Below are positions 50,712 through 61,135 of a DNA stretch of 64,000 nucleotides, piece by piece. Under the pieces are notes generated by a model, which saw only the letters and a list, made by a program, of their open reading frames with translations, searched no databases and was not told the DNA's origin. Where the stretch lies: NCBI RefSeq assembly GCF_943193005.1, contig NZ_CALPCH010000007.1, positions 1-64,000 of the forward strand, read 5' to 3'. This DNA is from Pumilibacter intestinalis. Its GTDB lineage: Bacteria; Bacillota; Clostridia; Christensenellales; Pumilibacteraceae. Positions within the stretch are counted from its first letter, which is position 1. Every line of letters starts with the position of its first letter. The position numbers were made by a program, and so were the translations under genes.

Positions 50712-50980
50712 GCTGTACTATGTGGGGAGCCAGCGGTGCCCTATACTCGCAATCCGCTACAGCGAGGCAGAAAGCCGCCCCCGGCGTATCGTATGGTAGG
50801 TCGGTCCCCGTTCGCGGAATGTTGATATCGGGGTCTTGTGCAATGTTATACTATGAACCGTGTCAGGGCTTGACGGCAGCAGCACTAAGTAGACCATAAT
50901 GTGTGCCACAAGGTAGCTTCGAAGGAGTTTACCGGCGGGAAAACGCTACGGTATGATACGTCAAAGGCGGATGTACAGCA
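50712..50980 (+). ncRNA. ffs: Signal recognition particle RNA, large (Alu-containing) type
   Basis: About 269 bases. The ends pair (GCTGTAC with GTACAGC). The 5' part, GGGGAGCCAGCGGTGCCCTA, matches the Alu domain of Bacillus scRNA, and the S domain carries GAACCGTGTCAGG and GCAGCAGC. The apical segment reads GGCTTGACGG, so the common GGAA tetraloop is absent. Followed by TTTTTT. Confidence 0.92.
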
Positions 50981-50999
50981 TTTTTTGAAAATCGGGAAG

Positions 51000-51035
51000 C
51001 CCCGAAAGCTATAGAATTTCGGGGATTTCTTTTAT
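51000..51035 (+). terminator. Terminator or attenuator between SRP RNA and ilvB
   Basis: CCCCGAAA and TTTCGGGG stem with a nine-base loop, then ATTTCTTTTATAATTTTT. It separates ffs from ilvB; a TATAAT in the T-rich tail might serve a weak ilvB promoter. Confidence 0.65.
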
Positions 51036-51063
51036 AATTTTTGCGAGGAGGTCAACGAACGAC

Positions 51064-52752
51064 ATGCAAGAGAGCACAACAAAAACTTTGCGCGGCGCGG
51101 AAATAATAGCCGAAACGCTCATAGAACAGGGCGTTACGCACGTATTCGGATATCCCGGCGGCTATATTATAGACACGTTCGACGCGCTCTACCTCTACCG
51201 CGACAAAATAAAGCAAATTCTCACCAGTCACGAACAGGGCGCGTGCCACGCCGCCGACGGCTACGCGAGAGCGACGGGCAAGGTAGGCGTAGTTATGTCC
51301 ACCTCCGGACCGGGCGCGACAAACCTCGTTACGGGCATAGCAACCGCAAATATGGACAGCGTGCCGCTCGTTGCCATAACGGGCAACGTGCCCATTTCGT
51401 CGCTTGGAAAAGACAGCTTTCAAGAGGTTGACATAAAGGGCGTTACAATGCCCGTTACAAAGCACAACTTTATAGTTACCGACGTGAGCGAGCTTGCCGA
51501 CACGATACGCGAAGCGTTCAAAATCGCCTTGAGCGGCAGACCCGGACCGGTGCTGATAGACGTTCCCAAAAACGTACAGCAAGCGGTTTACGAGTTTACT
51601 CCCGCGCCGCAAGTAAAAAGAGAGCCGCGCGAATTCACGCCCGACGGTAACGCCGAAAAGGCGGCGGAAATAATATCGAACGCAAAGCGTCCTTTGATAT
51701 ACGCGGGCGGCGGCGTGATAATTTCGGGCGCGTGCGAAAAACTGCGCGAGTTTGCCGAACAAAACGATATCCCCGTGGCAAGTTCCATGATGGCATTAGG
51801 CGCAATCCCCTCTCCTCACCCGCTGTTTATGGGCATGATAGGCATGCACGGCTCGGCGGCGGTTGCCAAAGCTCTCGGCGAAGCCGACGCGATAATAGCT
51901 CTCGGGGCGCGTTTTTCCGACCGCGTTGCGGGCAACCCGAATAAGTTCGCGCACAACGCGAAAATAGTGCACATAGACGCCGACGCGGCGGAGGTAGACA
52001 AAGTGGTGCGCTCGGCGGCGCACATAATATCCGACCTTTGCCCCGCTCTCGATTACCTTTTGGGCGCGGTTAAGCGCAAAAGCAACAAAGCGTGGTCGGA
52101 GCGTTGCCGCGAGTTGCGAAAAATTCACACGCTCCGCGACTCGGACAAGCCGCTTTGCCCGCGAAAGCTCATACGCGGAATTGCGGCGGCGTCGCCCGAT
52201 AATCGCATCGTAACCACCGACGTAGGACAGCACCAAATGTGGACGGCGCAGTCGTATCCCTTTTCCGCGCCGCGCACCTTTCTTACGAGCGGCGGACTGG
52301 GCACAATGGGCTACGGCTTGGGCGCGGCGATAGGCGCGGCGGTAGCTACAAACGACACGGTAACCATGATAACGGGCGACGGCTCGTTTCACATGAACCT
52401 CAACGAAATCCCCACCGCGGTTAAAAACAAGCTGAATATAAAAATATTCGTGCTCGACAACAACGTGCTCGGCATGGTGCGGCAGTGGCAAACTTTGTTT
52501 TACGGCAAACGCTATTCTTCCACCACTCTAAACTTACCCACCGACTACGTTATGCTCGCAAAGGCTTTCGGCGCCAAAGGATTTGTGCTCGAACGAAACG
52601 AGGATATAGAAAGCACGGTAAAAGCGGCGTTTGAAACCGAGGGCACGGTTATAGTGGACTGCCGCATAATATCAGACGAATTCGTTCTGCCCATGATACC
52701 GCCCGGAAAGAGCGCGGACGATATCATAACCGAATTGGAGGAACAAAAATGA
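51064..52752 (+). CDS. ilvB: Acetolactate synthase, large catalytic subunit
   Basis: 562 residues. TPP enzyme joining pyruvate with pyruvate or 2-oxobutyrate. Motifs: VFGYPGGYI, the catalytic Glu in TSHEQGACHAADGYAR, and TPP/Mg GDGSFHMNLNEI...NNNVLGM. GAGGAGG site. Its regulatory subunit follows in ATGA overlap. No T-box was found in the short leader. Confidence 0.95.
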   Translation: MQESTTKTLRGAEIIAETLIEQGVTHVFGYPGGYIIDTFDALYLYRDKIKQILTSHEQGACHAADGYARATGKVGVVMSTSGPGATNLVTGIATANMDSVPLVAITGNVPISSLGKDSFQEVDIKGVTMPVTKHNFIVTDVSELADTIREAFKIALSGRPGPVLIDVPKNVQQAVYEFTPAPQVKREPREFTPDGNAEKAAEIISNAKRPLIYAGGGVIISGACEKLREFAEQNDIPVASSMMALGAIPSPHPLFMGMIGMHGSAAVAKALGEADAIIALGARFSDRVAGNPNKFAHNAKIVHIDADAAEVDKVVRSAAHIISDLCPALDYLLGAVKRKSNKAWSERCRELRKIHTLRDSDKPLCPRKLIRGIAAASPDNRIVTTDVGQHQMWTAQSYPFSAPRTFLTSGGLGTMGYGLGAAIGAAVATNDTVTMITGDGSFHMNLNEIPTAVKNKLNIKIFVLDNNVLGMVRQWQTLFYGKRYSSTTLNLPTDYVMLAKAFGAKGFVLERNEDIESTVKAAFETEGTVIVDCRIISDEFVLPMIPPGKSADDIITELEEQK

Positions 52753-53231
52753 AACAGTATATAATAACCGCCCTTGTATCAAACAAGAGCGGCGTGCTCA
52801 CCCGCATATCGGGGCTGTTCGCCCGCAGGGGTTACAACATAGGGAGCTTAAACGTAGGGTCTACCGAAAATCCCGAGTTATCGCGCATGACAATCGTCTC
52901 CGAAGCCGACGACGCAACCATAAGGCAGATAACTTTGCAACTCGACAAGCTCGTAGACGTAAAGAAAGTGAACGTGCTCGAGCAAGACAAATCGGTTTGC
53001 CGCGAACTGCTCATATTGAAATTGCGCGTTTCGCCCGAGCAAAGACCCGAATTAGAGAGCGCGTGCAATATCTACAAAGCCAAAATAATAGACCTTTCGC
53101 CCTCCTCGCTCATTGCCGAGCTTACGGGCGAACCCAACAAGATAGACGCGTTTATAAATCTTACTGCGCACTACGGCATAATAGAGCTTGTGCGCACCGG
53201 TCTTACCGCTCTCGGGCGCGGCGAGTTTTAA
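52749..53231 (+). CDS. ilvN: Acetolactate synthase, small regulatory subunit
   Basis: 160 residues. N-terminal ACT domain (LVSNKSGVLTRISGLFARRG) and the C-terminal IlvH-type domain. It confers valine feedback on IlvB. Translationally coupled to ilvB. Confidence 0.95.
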   Translation: MKQYIITALVSNKSGVLTRISGLFARRGYNIGSLNVGSTENPELSRMTIVSEADDATIRQITLQLDKLVDVKKVNVLEQDKSVCRELLILKLRVSPEQRPELESACNIYKAKIIDLSPSSLIAELTGEPNKIDAFINLTAHYGIIELVRTGLTALGRGEF

Positions 53232-53238
53232 CTCCGTT

Positions 53239-55416
53239 TTATTTCTTCTTTACTTCTTCTATATGGTAAACAAAACTTTCGTATTCTCTTAACTCGCGGA
53301 ACGGTATTCCCGCCGCAGCAAGAACTTTGCCGCTCACGCATTCGCCCGTTTCCGTAATTTTGTAAGTTTTGTTTTCGTCAAGTCCGTAAATACGCAAATG
53401 CGACGAATTGCGGCGCGGCAAGTAACTTGTCAAAACGCCCGCAATATACGCTTTAGACTTGTCTTTCGACACAAGCATTTCACAGAACCGGTCGCCCGCA
53501 AACGGGTCGCAAAGTCTGTACAAATCTCCGCTCAGTACAAGGTCGGAGATTTTTTTGTAGTCTTCAACCTGCTTTTTCACTTTTTGCTTTTCCTGCTCGG
53601 AGAGTTTGGAAATATCCAACTCGTAACCCGTAGAGCCCAAAGATGCAACCGCGCCGCGGGTATCGAAAGAAACGGTGCGCCCCGTTTGGTGGTTGGGGCA
53701 AACGGAAACGTGACAGCTCATAGCCGACAGCGGATAGCAGTACGACGTGCCGTACTGTATGCGAGTGCGCTCCACAGCGTCGGTGTTGTCGCTCGTCCAA
53801 ATCTGCGGGAAATAGTACAGCATGCCCGCGTCGAAACGCCTGCCGCCGCCCGCGCACCCCTCGAATAAAATGTTCGGAAAAGCCGAGGTTATGCGCTCGA
53901 ACAAATCGTACGCGCCCAGCATGTAGCGATGCGTAAACTCGCCCATTCCGTCGGCGGGCAGACTCTCCGAATACATATCCGCAAGGTCGCGATTATAATC
54001 CCATTTCACGTATGAAATTTCGTTTTCGCGCAGCACCTTGCTCACCGCTTCCACAACGCAGTCGCGCACCTCTTTGCGGGTTAAGTCCAAACAAAGCTGA
54101 TTGCGCCCGTATACGGGAGTAGTGCCTTTTTTGCATATCGCGTAATCGGGATGAGCGCGGTACAAGTCGCTATCGGGCGATATCATTTCCGGCTCGAACC
54201 AAAGCCCGAATTTCATGCCTTTACTCTTGCAACGGTCTATAACGGCTTTAAGTCCGCCTTTCAGTTTTTTCTCGTTAACAACCCAGTCGCCAAGTCCCGA
54301 GCGGTCGGAGTCGCGCACGCCGAACCAGCCGTCATCGAGCACAAAAGTATCTATGCCGAGCTTTGCCGACTCGTCTATTATGGCGAAAAGTTTTTCATTG
54401 TTAAAATCGAAATACGTAGCTTCCCAATTGTTCACCACTATGGGGCGGGTGGAAAACGCGTGCGCGGGCGGCATTATGCGCTCGCGTATGAAATCGGCGT
54501 ATTCGCGCGAAAGTTTTCCCATGCCTTCCGACGAATAGCACAGCGCGGCTTGCGGAGTATGGAACGACTCGCCCGCGCCCAGCTTCCAACAAAATCCGAA
54601 ATCGTTTACTCCGCCCTGAATGCGCAGTTGATTTATGTTATTGCGTTCGGCGGTTATCGCCCAAGAGCCGCTGTATATGAGCTGAAAGCCGTAGCACTCA
54701 CCCGAAAACTCGTCCGCGCCGTCGCGCAGAAGCGCCGCAAACGGGTTCATTTGGTGCGACGACGCGCCGCGCAAAGACTGTATTTTGGTTACGCCGTGCC
54801 CGAGGTCTGTTATTTCGGGACTGCGCTCGGCAACCCAATTGCCCTCGAGTTTAAGCAGTTTCCAGTCGGCGGCGAAAAGTTCGGTGCAAAACGAAAACGC
54901 CTTTTTGAGCTTGAGCGCGGTTTTGCCCGCGTTCTTTATCACCGAGCCGCGCACCAACACGTCGGAGTCGTCGCTCACGGTGTAGTAAAGAACTATTTCG
55001 GTATCCGAAAATCCGTCGCGCAAAGTTACGTACAGAGTTTTGTCGCCGCGGCGGGCGTGCGGAAGCCCCGAGGGCTCGAACACTCCCTCCGATATTTTAT
55101 GCGACGCGTAAAGATATCTGCTCATAGACGCGCCGTCCGCCCGCTCGGTTACCACGGTGGGCTCGCGGAAATCGCCGCGATACGCAAAACCGCACTCGCT
55201 CGGCATGTTGTCTATGTCGAGGTCGGTGTTGTTGCCCTCGCAGTCGGGCTGATACGCCTTGCCTATTCTGCCCGCAAGCCAAACAGCGTCGCTCTCCGAT
55301 ATCTTGCTTCCGTAGTGGAGATGTTGCAAGAAACCGTATTTGTTTACAAACATGGCGTAAGAGTAGTTTTTGCCGCTTAGCAAAAATATCTTGCCGCTTT
55401 CGTCGTAATATATCAT
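53239..55416 (-). CDS. Alpha-galactosidase, GH36
   Basis: 725 residues, no signal peptide, so it acts on imported galactosides. Catalytic nucleophile Asp in VKWDYNRD and acid/base Asp in TSDNTDAVERTRIQYG; WEATYFDFNNEKL and DDGWFG are family marks. Start fixed at the ATG 12 bases after the GGGG stretch. It runs towards ilvN, between two branched-chain amino acid blocks. Confidence 0.93.
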   Translation of the reverse strand: MIYYDESGKIFLLSGKNYSYAMFVNKYGFLQHLHYGSKISESDAVWLAGRIGKAYQPDCEGNNTDLDIDNMPSECGFAYRGDFREPTVVTERADGASMSRYLYASHKISEGVFEPSGLPHARRGDKTLYVTLRDGFSDTEIVLYYTVSDDSDVLVRGSVIKNAGKTALKLKKAFSFCTELFAADWKLLKLEGNWVAERSPEITDLGHGVTKIQSLRGASSHQMNPFAALLRDGADEFSGECYGFQLIYSGSWAITAERNNINQLRIQGGVNDFGFCWKLGAGESFHTPQAALCYSSEGMGKLSREYADFIRERIMPPAHAFSTRPIVVNNWEATYFDFNNEKLFAIIDESAKLGIDTFVLDDGWFGVRDSDRSGLGDWVVNEKKLKGGLKAVIDRCKSKGMKFGLWFEPEMISPDSDLYRAHPDYAICKKGTTPVYGRNQLCLDLTRKEVRDCVVEAVSKVLRENEISYVKWDYNRDLADMYSESLPADGMGEFTHRYMLGAYDLFERITSAFPNILFEGCAGGGRRFDAGMLYYFPQIWTSDNTDAVERTRIQYGTSYCYPLSAMSCHVSVCPNHQTGRTVSFDTRGAVASLGSTGYELDISKLSEQEKQKVKKQVEDYKKISDLVLSGDLYRLCDPFAGDRFCEMLVSKDKSKAYIAGVLTSYLPRRNSSHLRIYGLDENKTYKITETGECVSGKVLAAAGIPFRELREYESFVYHIEEVKKK

Positions 55417-55450
55417 AATTAAACCCCATCGATTCGTTATCGGTAAGATA

Positions 55451-55479
55451 AGTTTATCGCAATTTGCGGCAATAAGCAA
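55451..55479 (-). promoter_or_regulatory. Alpha-galactosidase promoter
   Basis: TTGCTT (55474-55479), 17-base spacer, TAAACT (55451-55456) on the minus strand. Confidence 0.55.
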
Positions 55480-55541
55480 GTGTTTAGGGCGATTTTTGCG
55501 GCGGAATTGTAAATTATAGCCCAAAGCGAACGCAAATCGAC

Positions 55542-55571
55542 TTTACAAACGCCGTTATGTTTTGCTATAAT
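55542..55571 (+). promoter_or_regulatory. ilvD promoter
   Basis: TTTACA (55542-55547), 18-base spacer, TATAAT (55566-55571), then AGAGAGG and the ATG at 55611. Confidence 0.65.
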
Positions 55572-55610
55572 ATAAGAGTATACATTTTCAAAGAGAGGAA
55601 CAACAAAGCA

Positions 55611-57269
55611 ATGTCTAAAGAATTGAGCATGGGAATAGAGAAAGCTCCTCAGCGCTCGCTTTACAAAGCGCTCGGACTCACCGACGAAGAGATAGCCAAA
55701 CCCATTATAGCCATAATCTCGGCAAAGAGCGAAATCGTGCCGGGGCACTTGCATCTCGACGCTATAACCGACGCCGTGAAGGCGGGCGTTTACGCCGCGG
55801 GCGGCACTCCCGTAGTCGTGCCTGCCATAGGAATTTGCGACGGCATAGCCATGGGTCACGACGGCATGCGATATTCGCTCCCCTCGCGCGAGCTAATTGC
55901 CGACGGCGTCGAAAGCATGCTCATAGGGCACGCGTTCGACGGCGCGGTGCTCGTTCCCAACTGCGACAAGATTGTGCCGGGCATGCTCATGGGTGCGGCG
56001 CGGGTAAATCTTCCCGCGGTGCTCGTTTCGGGCGGACCTATGGAAAGCGGCGTGTTCCGCGGCGAAAAGGTCAGCCTTTCCACCATGTTCGAAGCGGTGG
56101 GAAAAGTTAAATCGGGCGCAATGTCGGCAAGCGACTTAACCGAACTCGAAAACTGCGCCTGCCCCGGTTGCGGCAGTTGTTGCGGCATGTACACGGCAAA
56201 CTCCATTAACTGCCTTTGCGAAGCGCTCGGCATGGCTCTGCCCGGAAACGGTACGATACCCGCAGTTAAAGCGGAGCGTTTGCGGCTGGCAAAACGCGCG
56301 GGCGAAGCGGTTATGAACCTCGTTTCAAACGATATCCGCCCCCGCATGATACTCACGCGCGACGCATTTGCCAACGCGCTCGCGGTGGATATGGCAATCG
56401 GAGCTTCCACCAACACGGTGCTCCACCTCTTTGCCATTGCCGCGGAATGCGGAATTACTCTCAATTTGGATTTTGTGCAACAAATTTCCGACCGCACCCC
56501 CAACCTTTGCAAATTAAGCCCCTCCACCTCTCGCGATATGGAAGATTTCGGGCGGAGCGGCGGCGTTGCGGCGGTAATGCACGAGCTTAGCGAGCGCAAC
56601 TTAATAAAGGGCGACTGCCTCACGGTTACGGGCAAATCGCTTAAACGCGCGTACGCCAACGCCGAAATATGCGGCGACGCGATAAATCCCATAACCAACC
56701 CGATTTCGCCCTGCGGCGGCATTGCGGTGCTCAAAGGCAACATATGCGAAGACGGCGCGGTGGTTAAGCGTAGCGCGGTGTCGCAAAAAATGCTTTCGTT
56801 TACGGGCAAAGCAAAATGCTTCGACAGCGAAGAAGATTGCGTGCACGCCATAATGAGCGGCAAAATTCAAAAGGGCGACGTGATAGTAATCAGGTACGAA
56901 GGGCCAAAAGGCGGACCGGGCATGCGCGAAATGCTTTCCCCCACCTCCGCGCTGTGCGGCATGGGACTCGACGAAGACGTGGCTCTGATTACCGACGGCA
57001 GATTTTCGGGCGCGACTCGCGGCGCGGCTATAGGTCACGTTTGCCCCGAGGCGGCGGACGGCGGAAAAATCGCGCTCGTTAAAGACGGCGACAAGATAAG
57101 CATAGATATCCCGAACGGCAGGCTCAATCTCGAAATAAACGCCAAAGAAATGACGGCGCGAACCAAAAAGTACCGACCCAAAGACGACGAACCTTCGGGG
57201 TGGTTGCTCAGATACAAATACCTCGTTACGAGCGCGTCGCAAGGCGCGGTGCTAAAGAAAAAATTCTGA
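55611..57269 (+). CDS. ilvD: Dihydroxy-acid dehydratase
   Basis: 552 residues. Fe-S dehydratase of valine, leucine and isoleucine synthesis. Cluster and active-site patterns [26 protein letters not shown] and [15 protein letters not shown] are present. Start chosen at the ATG after AGAGAGG. The ketol-acid reductoisomerase gene ilvC, which should supply its substrate, is not in the window. Confidence 0.95.
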   Translation: MSKELSMGIEKAPQRSLYKALGLTDEEIAKPIIAIISAKSEIVPGHLHLDAITDAVKAGVYAAGGTPVVVPAIGICDGIAMGHDGMRYSLPSRELIADGVESMLIGHAFDGAVLVPNCDKIVPGMLMGAARVNLPAVLVSGGPMESGVFRGEKVSLSTMFEAVGKVKSGAMSASDLTELENCACPGCGSCCGMYTANSINCLCEALGMALPGNGTIPAVKAERLRLAKRAGEAVMNLVSNDIRPRMILTRDAFANALAVDMAIGASTNTVLHLFAIAAECGITLNLDFVQQISDRTPNLCKLSPSTSRDMEDFGRSGGVAAVMHELSERNLIKGDCLTVTGKSLKRAYANAEICGDAINPITNPISPCGGIAVLKGNICEDGAVVKRSAVSQKMLSFTGKAKCFDSEEDCVHAIMSGKIQKGDVIVIRYEGPKGGPGMREMLSPTSALCGMGLDEDVALITDGRFSGATRGAAIGHVCPEAADGGKIALVKDGDKISIDIPNGRLNLEINAKEMTARTKKYRPKDDEPSGWLLRYKYLVTSASQGAVLKKKF

Positions 57270-57290
57270 CGCGGAATTAAAACTTGTTCC

Positions 57291-57400
57291 ATGCAAGAGA
57301 TTGCCGCGCTCGCATAGCTCGCTCGCAATGACAGTAAAACCTCGTCTACATTGTCATTGCGAGGAGGGCGTAGCCCGACGAAGCAATCTCCTACATGAGG
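57291..57400. repeat. Dispersed palindromic repeats, two inverted copies
   Basis: One copy (GAGATTGCCGCG ... GCAATGACA) faces another (TGTCATTGCGAGGAGGGCGT then AGCCCGACGAAGCAATCTC), about 20 bases apart, between ilvD and leuC. Read-through of both could fold into one long hairpin. Confidence 0.85.
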
Positions 57401-57425
57401 AAAATCGCCAAAGGAAACAAAAATC

Positions 57426-58676
57426 ATGGGAATGACGCTCTCTCAAAAAATACTTGCCGATAAAGCCGGACTCGAAGAAGTAAAGCCCGGTCAGCTTGTC
57501 ACCGCCAAACTCGACTTAGTGCTCGGCAACGATATAACGTCGCCCGTGGCAATCAACGAGCTAAATAAGGCGGGCAAATCGGGCGTGTTCGACAAAGACA
57601 AAATCGCGCTCGTAATGGACCACTTTGCGCCAAACAAAGATATAAAATCGGCGCAGCAGTGCAAAAAGTGCCGCGAATTCGCCGCCGCACAAAACATAAC
57701 TCACTTTTACGACGTGGGCGAAATGGGCATAGAGCACGCGCTTTTGCCCGAAAAAGGGCTTGTGTGCCCCGGCGACCTCGTAATAGGCGCGGACTCGCAC
57801 ACCTGCACTTACGGCGCACTCGGAGCTTTTTCCACGGGAGTAGGCTCTACCGATATGGCGTACGGCATGCACAAGGGCACCGCCTGGTTCAAAGTTCCCT
57901 CCGCGATAAAAGTGTTGCTTAAAGGAAAGAAGGCGGCTAATATTTGCGGTAAAGACGTTATACTGCACCTCATAGGCAAAATAGGAGTGTGCGGCGCACT
58001 TTATAAGTCGCTCGAATTTGTGGGCGACGGTTGCCGCAATCTCGATATAGACGACCGCTTTACCATTTGCAACATGGCTATAGAGGCGGGCGCGAAAAAC
58101 GGAATTTTCGCTTACGACGAAATAACCGCCGAATACCTAAACGGGCGCACCTCGCGCAAAGGCAAAATTCACGAAGCGGATAAAGACGCCGAATACGAGC
58201 AGACGGTGGAAATAGACCTTTCCGCGCTAACACCCACGGTTGCGTTCCCCCACCTGCCCGAAAACACCCGCACGGTAGACCAAGCGGGCGATATCAAAAT
58301 AGACCAAGTGGTGATAGGCTCGTGTACCAACGGGCACATATCCGACCTAAGAGCGGCGGCAAACGTGTTTAAGGGGCGCAAAGTGGCGAAAGGCGTGCGG
58401 GCAATAATCATACCCGCAACCAACGAAATATATTTGCAGGCAATAAAAGAAGGACTCGCCGAAATATTCATTAACGCGGGAGCGGTGATATCCACCCCCA
58501 CGTGCGGTCCGTGTCTGGGCGGACACATGGGCATACTTGCCGAAAACGAACGGTGCGTTGCAACCACGAACCGCAACTTCGTGGGGCGCATGGGTCACAT
58601 AACGAGCGAAATATACCTCGCCTCGCCCTACGTGGCGGCATGCAGCGCGGTGCTCGGCAAAATCGGCGTTTTATAA
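57426..58676 (+). CDS. leuC: 3-isopropylmalate dehydratase, large subunit
   Basis: 416 residues, the short (archaeal/clostridial) LeuC form. Aconitase-fold 4Fe-4S enzyme; cluster Cys in [10 protein letters not shown] and [16 protein letters not shown] before the ATG; a second ATG two codons on is possible. Confidence 0.95.
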   Translation: MGMTLSQKILADKAGLEEVKPGQLVTAKLDLVLGNDITSPVAINELNKAGKSGVFDKDKIALVMDHFAPNKDIKSAQQCKKCREFAAAQNITHFYDVGEMGIEHALLPEKGLVCPGDLVIGADSHTCTYGALGAFSTGVGSTDMAYGMHKGTAWFKVPSAIKVLLKGKKAANICGKDVILHLIGKIGVCGALYKSLEFVGDGCRNLDIDDRFTICNMAIEAGAKNGIFAYDEITAEYLNGRTSRKGKIHEADKDAEYEQTVEIDLSALTPTVAFPHLPENTRTVDQAGDIKIDQVVIGSCTNGHISDLRAAANVFKGRKVAKGVRAIIIPATNEIYLQAIKEGLAEIFINAGAVISTPTCGPCLGGHMGILAENERCVATTNRNFVGRMGHITSEIYLASPYVAACSAVLGKIGVL

Positions 58677-58700
58677 TAGAGTTTATAGGAGGATTGCACC

Positions 58701-59165
58701 GTGACAGGCAAAGCACACAAATACGGCGACAACGTAGACACCGACGTTATAATTCCCGCACGTTATCTCAACACGTCGGACGCTCGCGAACTCGCGGCGC
58801 ACTGCATGGAAGATATAGACGCCGAGTTTTCCGCCAAAGTTCACGGCGGCGATATCATGACGGCGGGCGAAAATTTCGGGTGCGGCTCGAGCAGAGAACA
58901 CGCGCCGCTCGCAATAAAGGCTTCGGGCATATCGTGCGTGATAGCGGCGAGTTTTGCCAGAATATTTTTCAGAAACGCAATAAACATAGGACTTCCCATA
59001 CTCGAGTGCAAAGAGGCTGCGCTCGACTCGCTCGACGGCGACGAAATGGAGATAGACCTAACGAAAGGCTTTATAATCAACAAGCGGCTGGGTAAAAAAT
59101 ACTCCGTGCCGCCCTACCCCGCCGAAATTCGGGAAATAATCGCCCGCGGCGGACTGTTCGGCTAA
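58701..59165 (+). CDS. leuD: 3-isopropylmalate dehydratase, small subunit
   Basis: 154 residues, swivel domain partner of Leu[14 protein letters not shown] and [14 protein letters not shown] are diagnostic. GTG start after GGAGG. Matches the short LeuC form. Confidence 0.95.
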   Translation: MTGKAHKYGDNVDTDVIIPARYLNTSDARELAAHCMEDIDAEFSAKVHGGDIMTAGENFGCGSSREHAPLAIKASGISCVIAASFARIFFRNAINIGLPILECKEAALDSLDGDEMEIDLTKGFIINKRLGKKYSVPPYPAEIREIIARGGLFG

Positions 59166-59195
59166 TTATTACTAACTTTCAGGAGGAAGAATTAC

Positions 59196-60278
59196 ATGGA
59201 AGCCAAAATAGCGGTAATTCGCGGCGACGGAATAGGTCCGGAAATAGTAGACGCCGCAATAGGTTGCTTGGACGCGGTTGCGCGTAGATTCGGGCATACC
59301 TTTCACTACTCGTTCCCCATTATGGGCGGCGCGGCGATAGACAGCACCGGCGTTCCCCTTCCGCAAGAAACTATAGACGAGTGCAAACGCAGCGACGCGG
59401 TGCTTTTGGGCGCGGTAGGCGGTCCTAAATGGGATAACCTCGCCGGGCATTTGCGCCCCGAAAAGGGACTGCTCGGACTGCGCAGTGCGCTCGGTTTATA
59501 CGCAAACGTGCGCCCCGCCCTTTTGTACGAGCAACTTAAGGGCGACTCCCCGCTTAAGCCCGCAATAGCCAAAAAAGGCATAAACCTCGTTGTGGTGCGC
59601 GAGCTTACGGGCGGCATATATTTCGGACCGCGCGGCTTCCGCAGCGGCAAAAACGGTCAGGAAGCGTTCGATACCGAGGTATACACGATACCCGAAATCG
59701 AGCGCATAGCCAAAATAGCGTTCGACGTAGCCATGGGACGGCGCAAAAAAGTTACGAGCGTAGACAAAGCCAACGTGCTCGAAACGAGCAGGCTGTGGAG
59801 AGCCACGGTTACGAGAGTAGCCGAGAGCTATCCCGAAGTAAAACTCGAGCACATGCTCGTGGATAACTGCGCAATGCAACTCATAAAAGACCCCTCGCAG
59901 TTCGACGTGCTCCTCTGCCCCAACATGTTCGGCGACATACTTTCGGACGAGGCGGCAATGCTCACCGGCTCTATAGGGCTTTTGCCCTCGAGCAGTTTGG
60001 GCGCGGGCAAACTCGGGCTTTACGAGCCCATACACGGCTCCGCCCCCGATATTGCGGGAACGGACACCGCAAACCCGATTGCAACGATACTCGCCGCGGC
60101 AATGATGCTTTCTTCGTCGCTCGGACTCGTTACCGAAACCGCCGCGCTCGAAAAAGCGATAAACACCATATTAAGCAAAGGCTACCGCACGCCCGATATA
60201 TGCTCCATGGGCACAAAAAAGGTATCGTGCAGTAAAATGGGCGAACTAATCGCGCTCGAAGTTCTAAACGCAAAATAA
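59196..60278 (+). CDS. leuB: 3-isopropylmalate dehydrogenase
   Basis: 360 residues. NAD-dependent oxidative decarboxylation giving the leucine precursor. [26 protein letters not shown] and [21 protein letters not shown] are typical. AGGAGG before the ATG. Confidence 0.95.
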   Translation: MEAKIAVIRGDGIGPEIVDAAIGCLDAVARRFGHTFHYSFPIMGGAAIDSTGVPLPQETIDECKRSDAVLLGAVGGPKWDNLAGHLRPEKGLLGLRSALGLYANVRPALLYEQLKGDSPLKPAIAKKGINLVVVRELTGGIYFGPRGFRSGKNGQEAFDTEVYTIPEIERIAKIAFDVAMGRRKKVTSVDKANVLETSRLWRATVTRVAESYPEVKLEHMLVDNCAMQLIKDPSQFDVLLCPNMFGDILSDEAAMLTGSIGLLPSSSLGAGKLGLYEPIHGSAPDIAGTDTANPIATILAAAMMLSSSLGLVTETAALEKAINTILSKGYRTPDICSMGTKKVSCSKMGELIALEVLNAK

Positions 60279-60296
60279 CAAGGAGAAATATATATT

Positions 60297-60527
60297 ATGT
60301 TCGATAAAGTTACCGAAATGCTCGCAAAGTATCTCAAAGTTGATAAAAGCGTAATAACGCGCGACACCGACGTTCGCGCCGACTTAAACGCCGACTCGCT
60401 TTTGGTTGTGGAAATGCTCTTCACTCTCGAGGAAGAAACGGGCGTTACCATTCCCGACGAAAAAGTAGAAGAGCTCACCCGCGTGGGCGCGCTCGTAGAC
60501 TACATAGAAAGCGAGATGAAAAAGTAG
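60297..60527 (+). CDS. acpP: Acyl carrier protein
   Basis: 76 residues. The phosphopantetheine Ser is in LNADSLLVVEM; helix pattern and length fit AcpP. The canonical residue after DSL (Asp or Glu) is replaced by Leu. It is the last gene after leuB (18-base gap) rather than beside fatty-acid genes, so it could be a second, specialised carrier. Its stop abuts the stop of the XRE gene on the other strand. Confidence 0.85.
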   Translation: MFDKVTEMLAKYLKVDKSVITRDTDVRADLNADSLLVVEMLFTLEEETGVTIPDEKVEELTRVGALVDYIESEMKK

Positions 60528-61019
60528 TTATTTTTCTTCTTTATCGTTATCATCGCAAGTACCGTTATCGTCGCTGTCTTTATTGCCGATAACGGTATTT
60601 ATTATGGCGCAAATAATTCCGCCCGCAGGAAACACCACCCAACCGGGGTGCCACAGGTCAAAAACAAAGCCCAAAACAAAATAAACGGCGAGTATAGATA
60701 TCATTACTATCCAGCATATCGTTTCCGACCGTCTTTTAAGCGACGCTCCTTTTCGCTTTTTGCGATTCGGCTCGTCGTTTTCGATTTCTCTATTGTCTTT
60801 TTCCTTTACCGCGGGTGCGCTCGCGTCGCCGCGCACCATAACGTCGAGCGATACGTTAAACATATCGCATAAAACTATCAACTTGTCGGTTTCGGGATAT
60901 GCCTCGCCCGTTTCCCATTTGGATACCGACTGCCGCGACACTCCTATTTTGTCGGCAAGCTCCTCTTGCGTTATCCTGTCGCGTTTTCTCAAATACTGCA
61001 AATTTTCCGAAAAGCTCAT
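60528..61019 (-). CDS. XRE-family regulator with membrane helices
   Basis: 163 residues. Helix-turn-helix at the N-terminus (ITQEELADKIGVSRQSVSKWETG), a charged linker, then two hydrophobic segments (about 100-145) and an Asp-rich tail. Membrane-tethered regulators of this build are common in Bacillota; target unknown. GGAGG before the ATG. Confidence 0.85.
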   Translation of the reverse strand: MSFSENLQYLRKRDRITQEELADKIGVSRQSVSKWETGEAYPETDKLIVLCDMFNVSLDVMVRGDASAPAVKEKDNREIENDEPNRKKRKGASLKRRSETICWIVMISILAVYFVLGFVFDLWHPGWVVFPAGGIICAIINTVIGNKDSDDNGTCDDNDKEEK

Positions 61020-61135
61020 TTAATGCGTTCCTCCGTTGTTTTCTACCTCTCAATTATAACGCGGAACACCGTAAAACTCAACCAACTTACGTTTGCAATG
61101 CCCGTTTTTTTGCGCAACTTTAGGTTGCTTTTTCG

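Noticed and set aside
50981-51063. T-box or leader peptide controlling ilvB
   Set aside because: The gap is only about 80 bases and holds one simple hairpin; no T-box sequence or run of branched-chain codons was found.
57291-57400. Hairpins between ilvD and leuC as a terminator
   Set aside because: They are two copies of the dispersed repeat and lack a T-run; leuC still appears to be read with ilvD.
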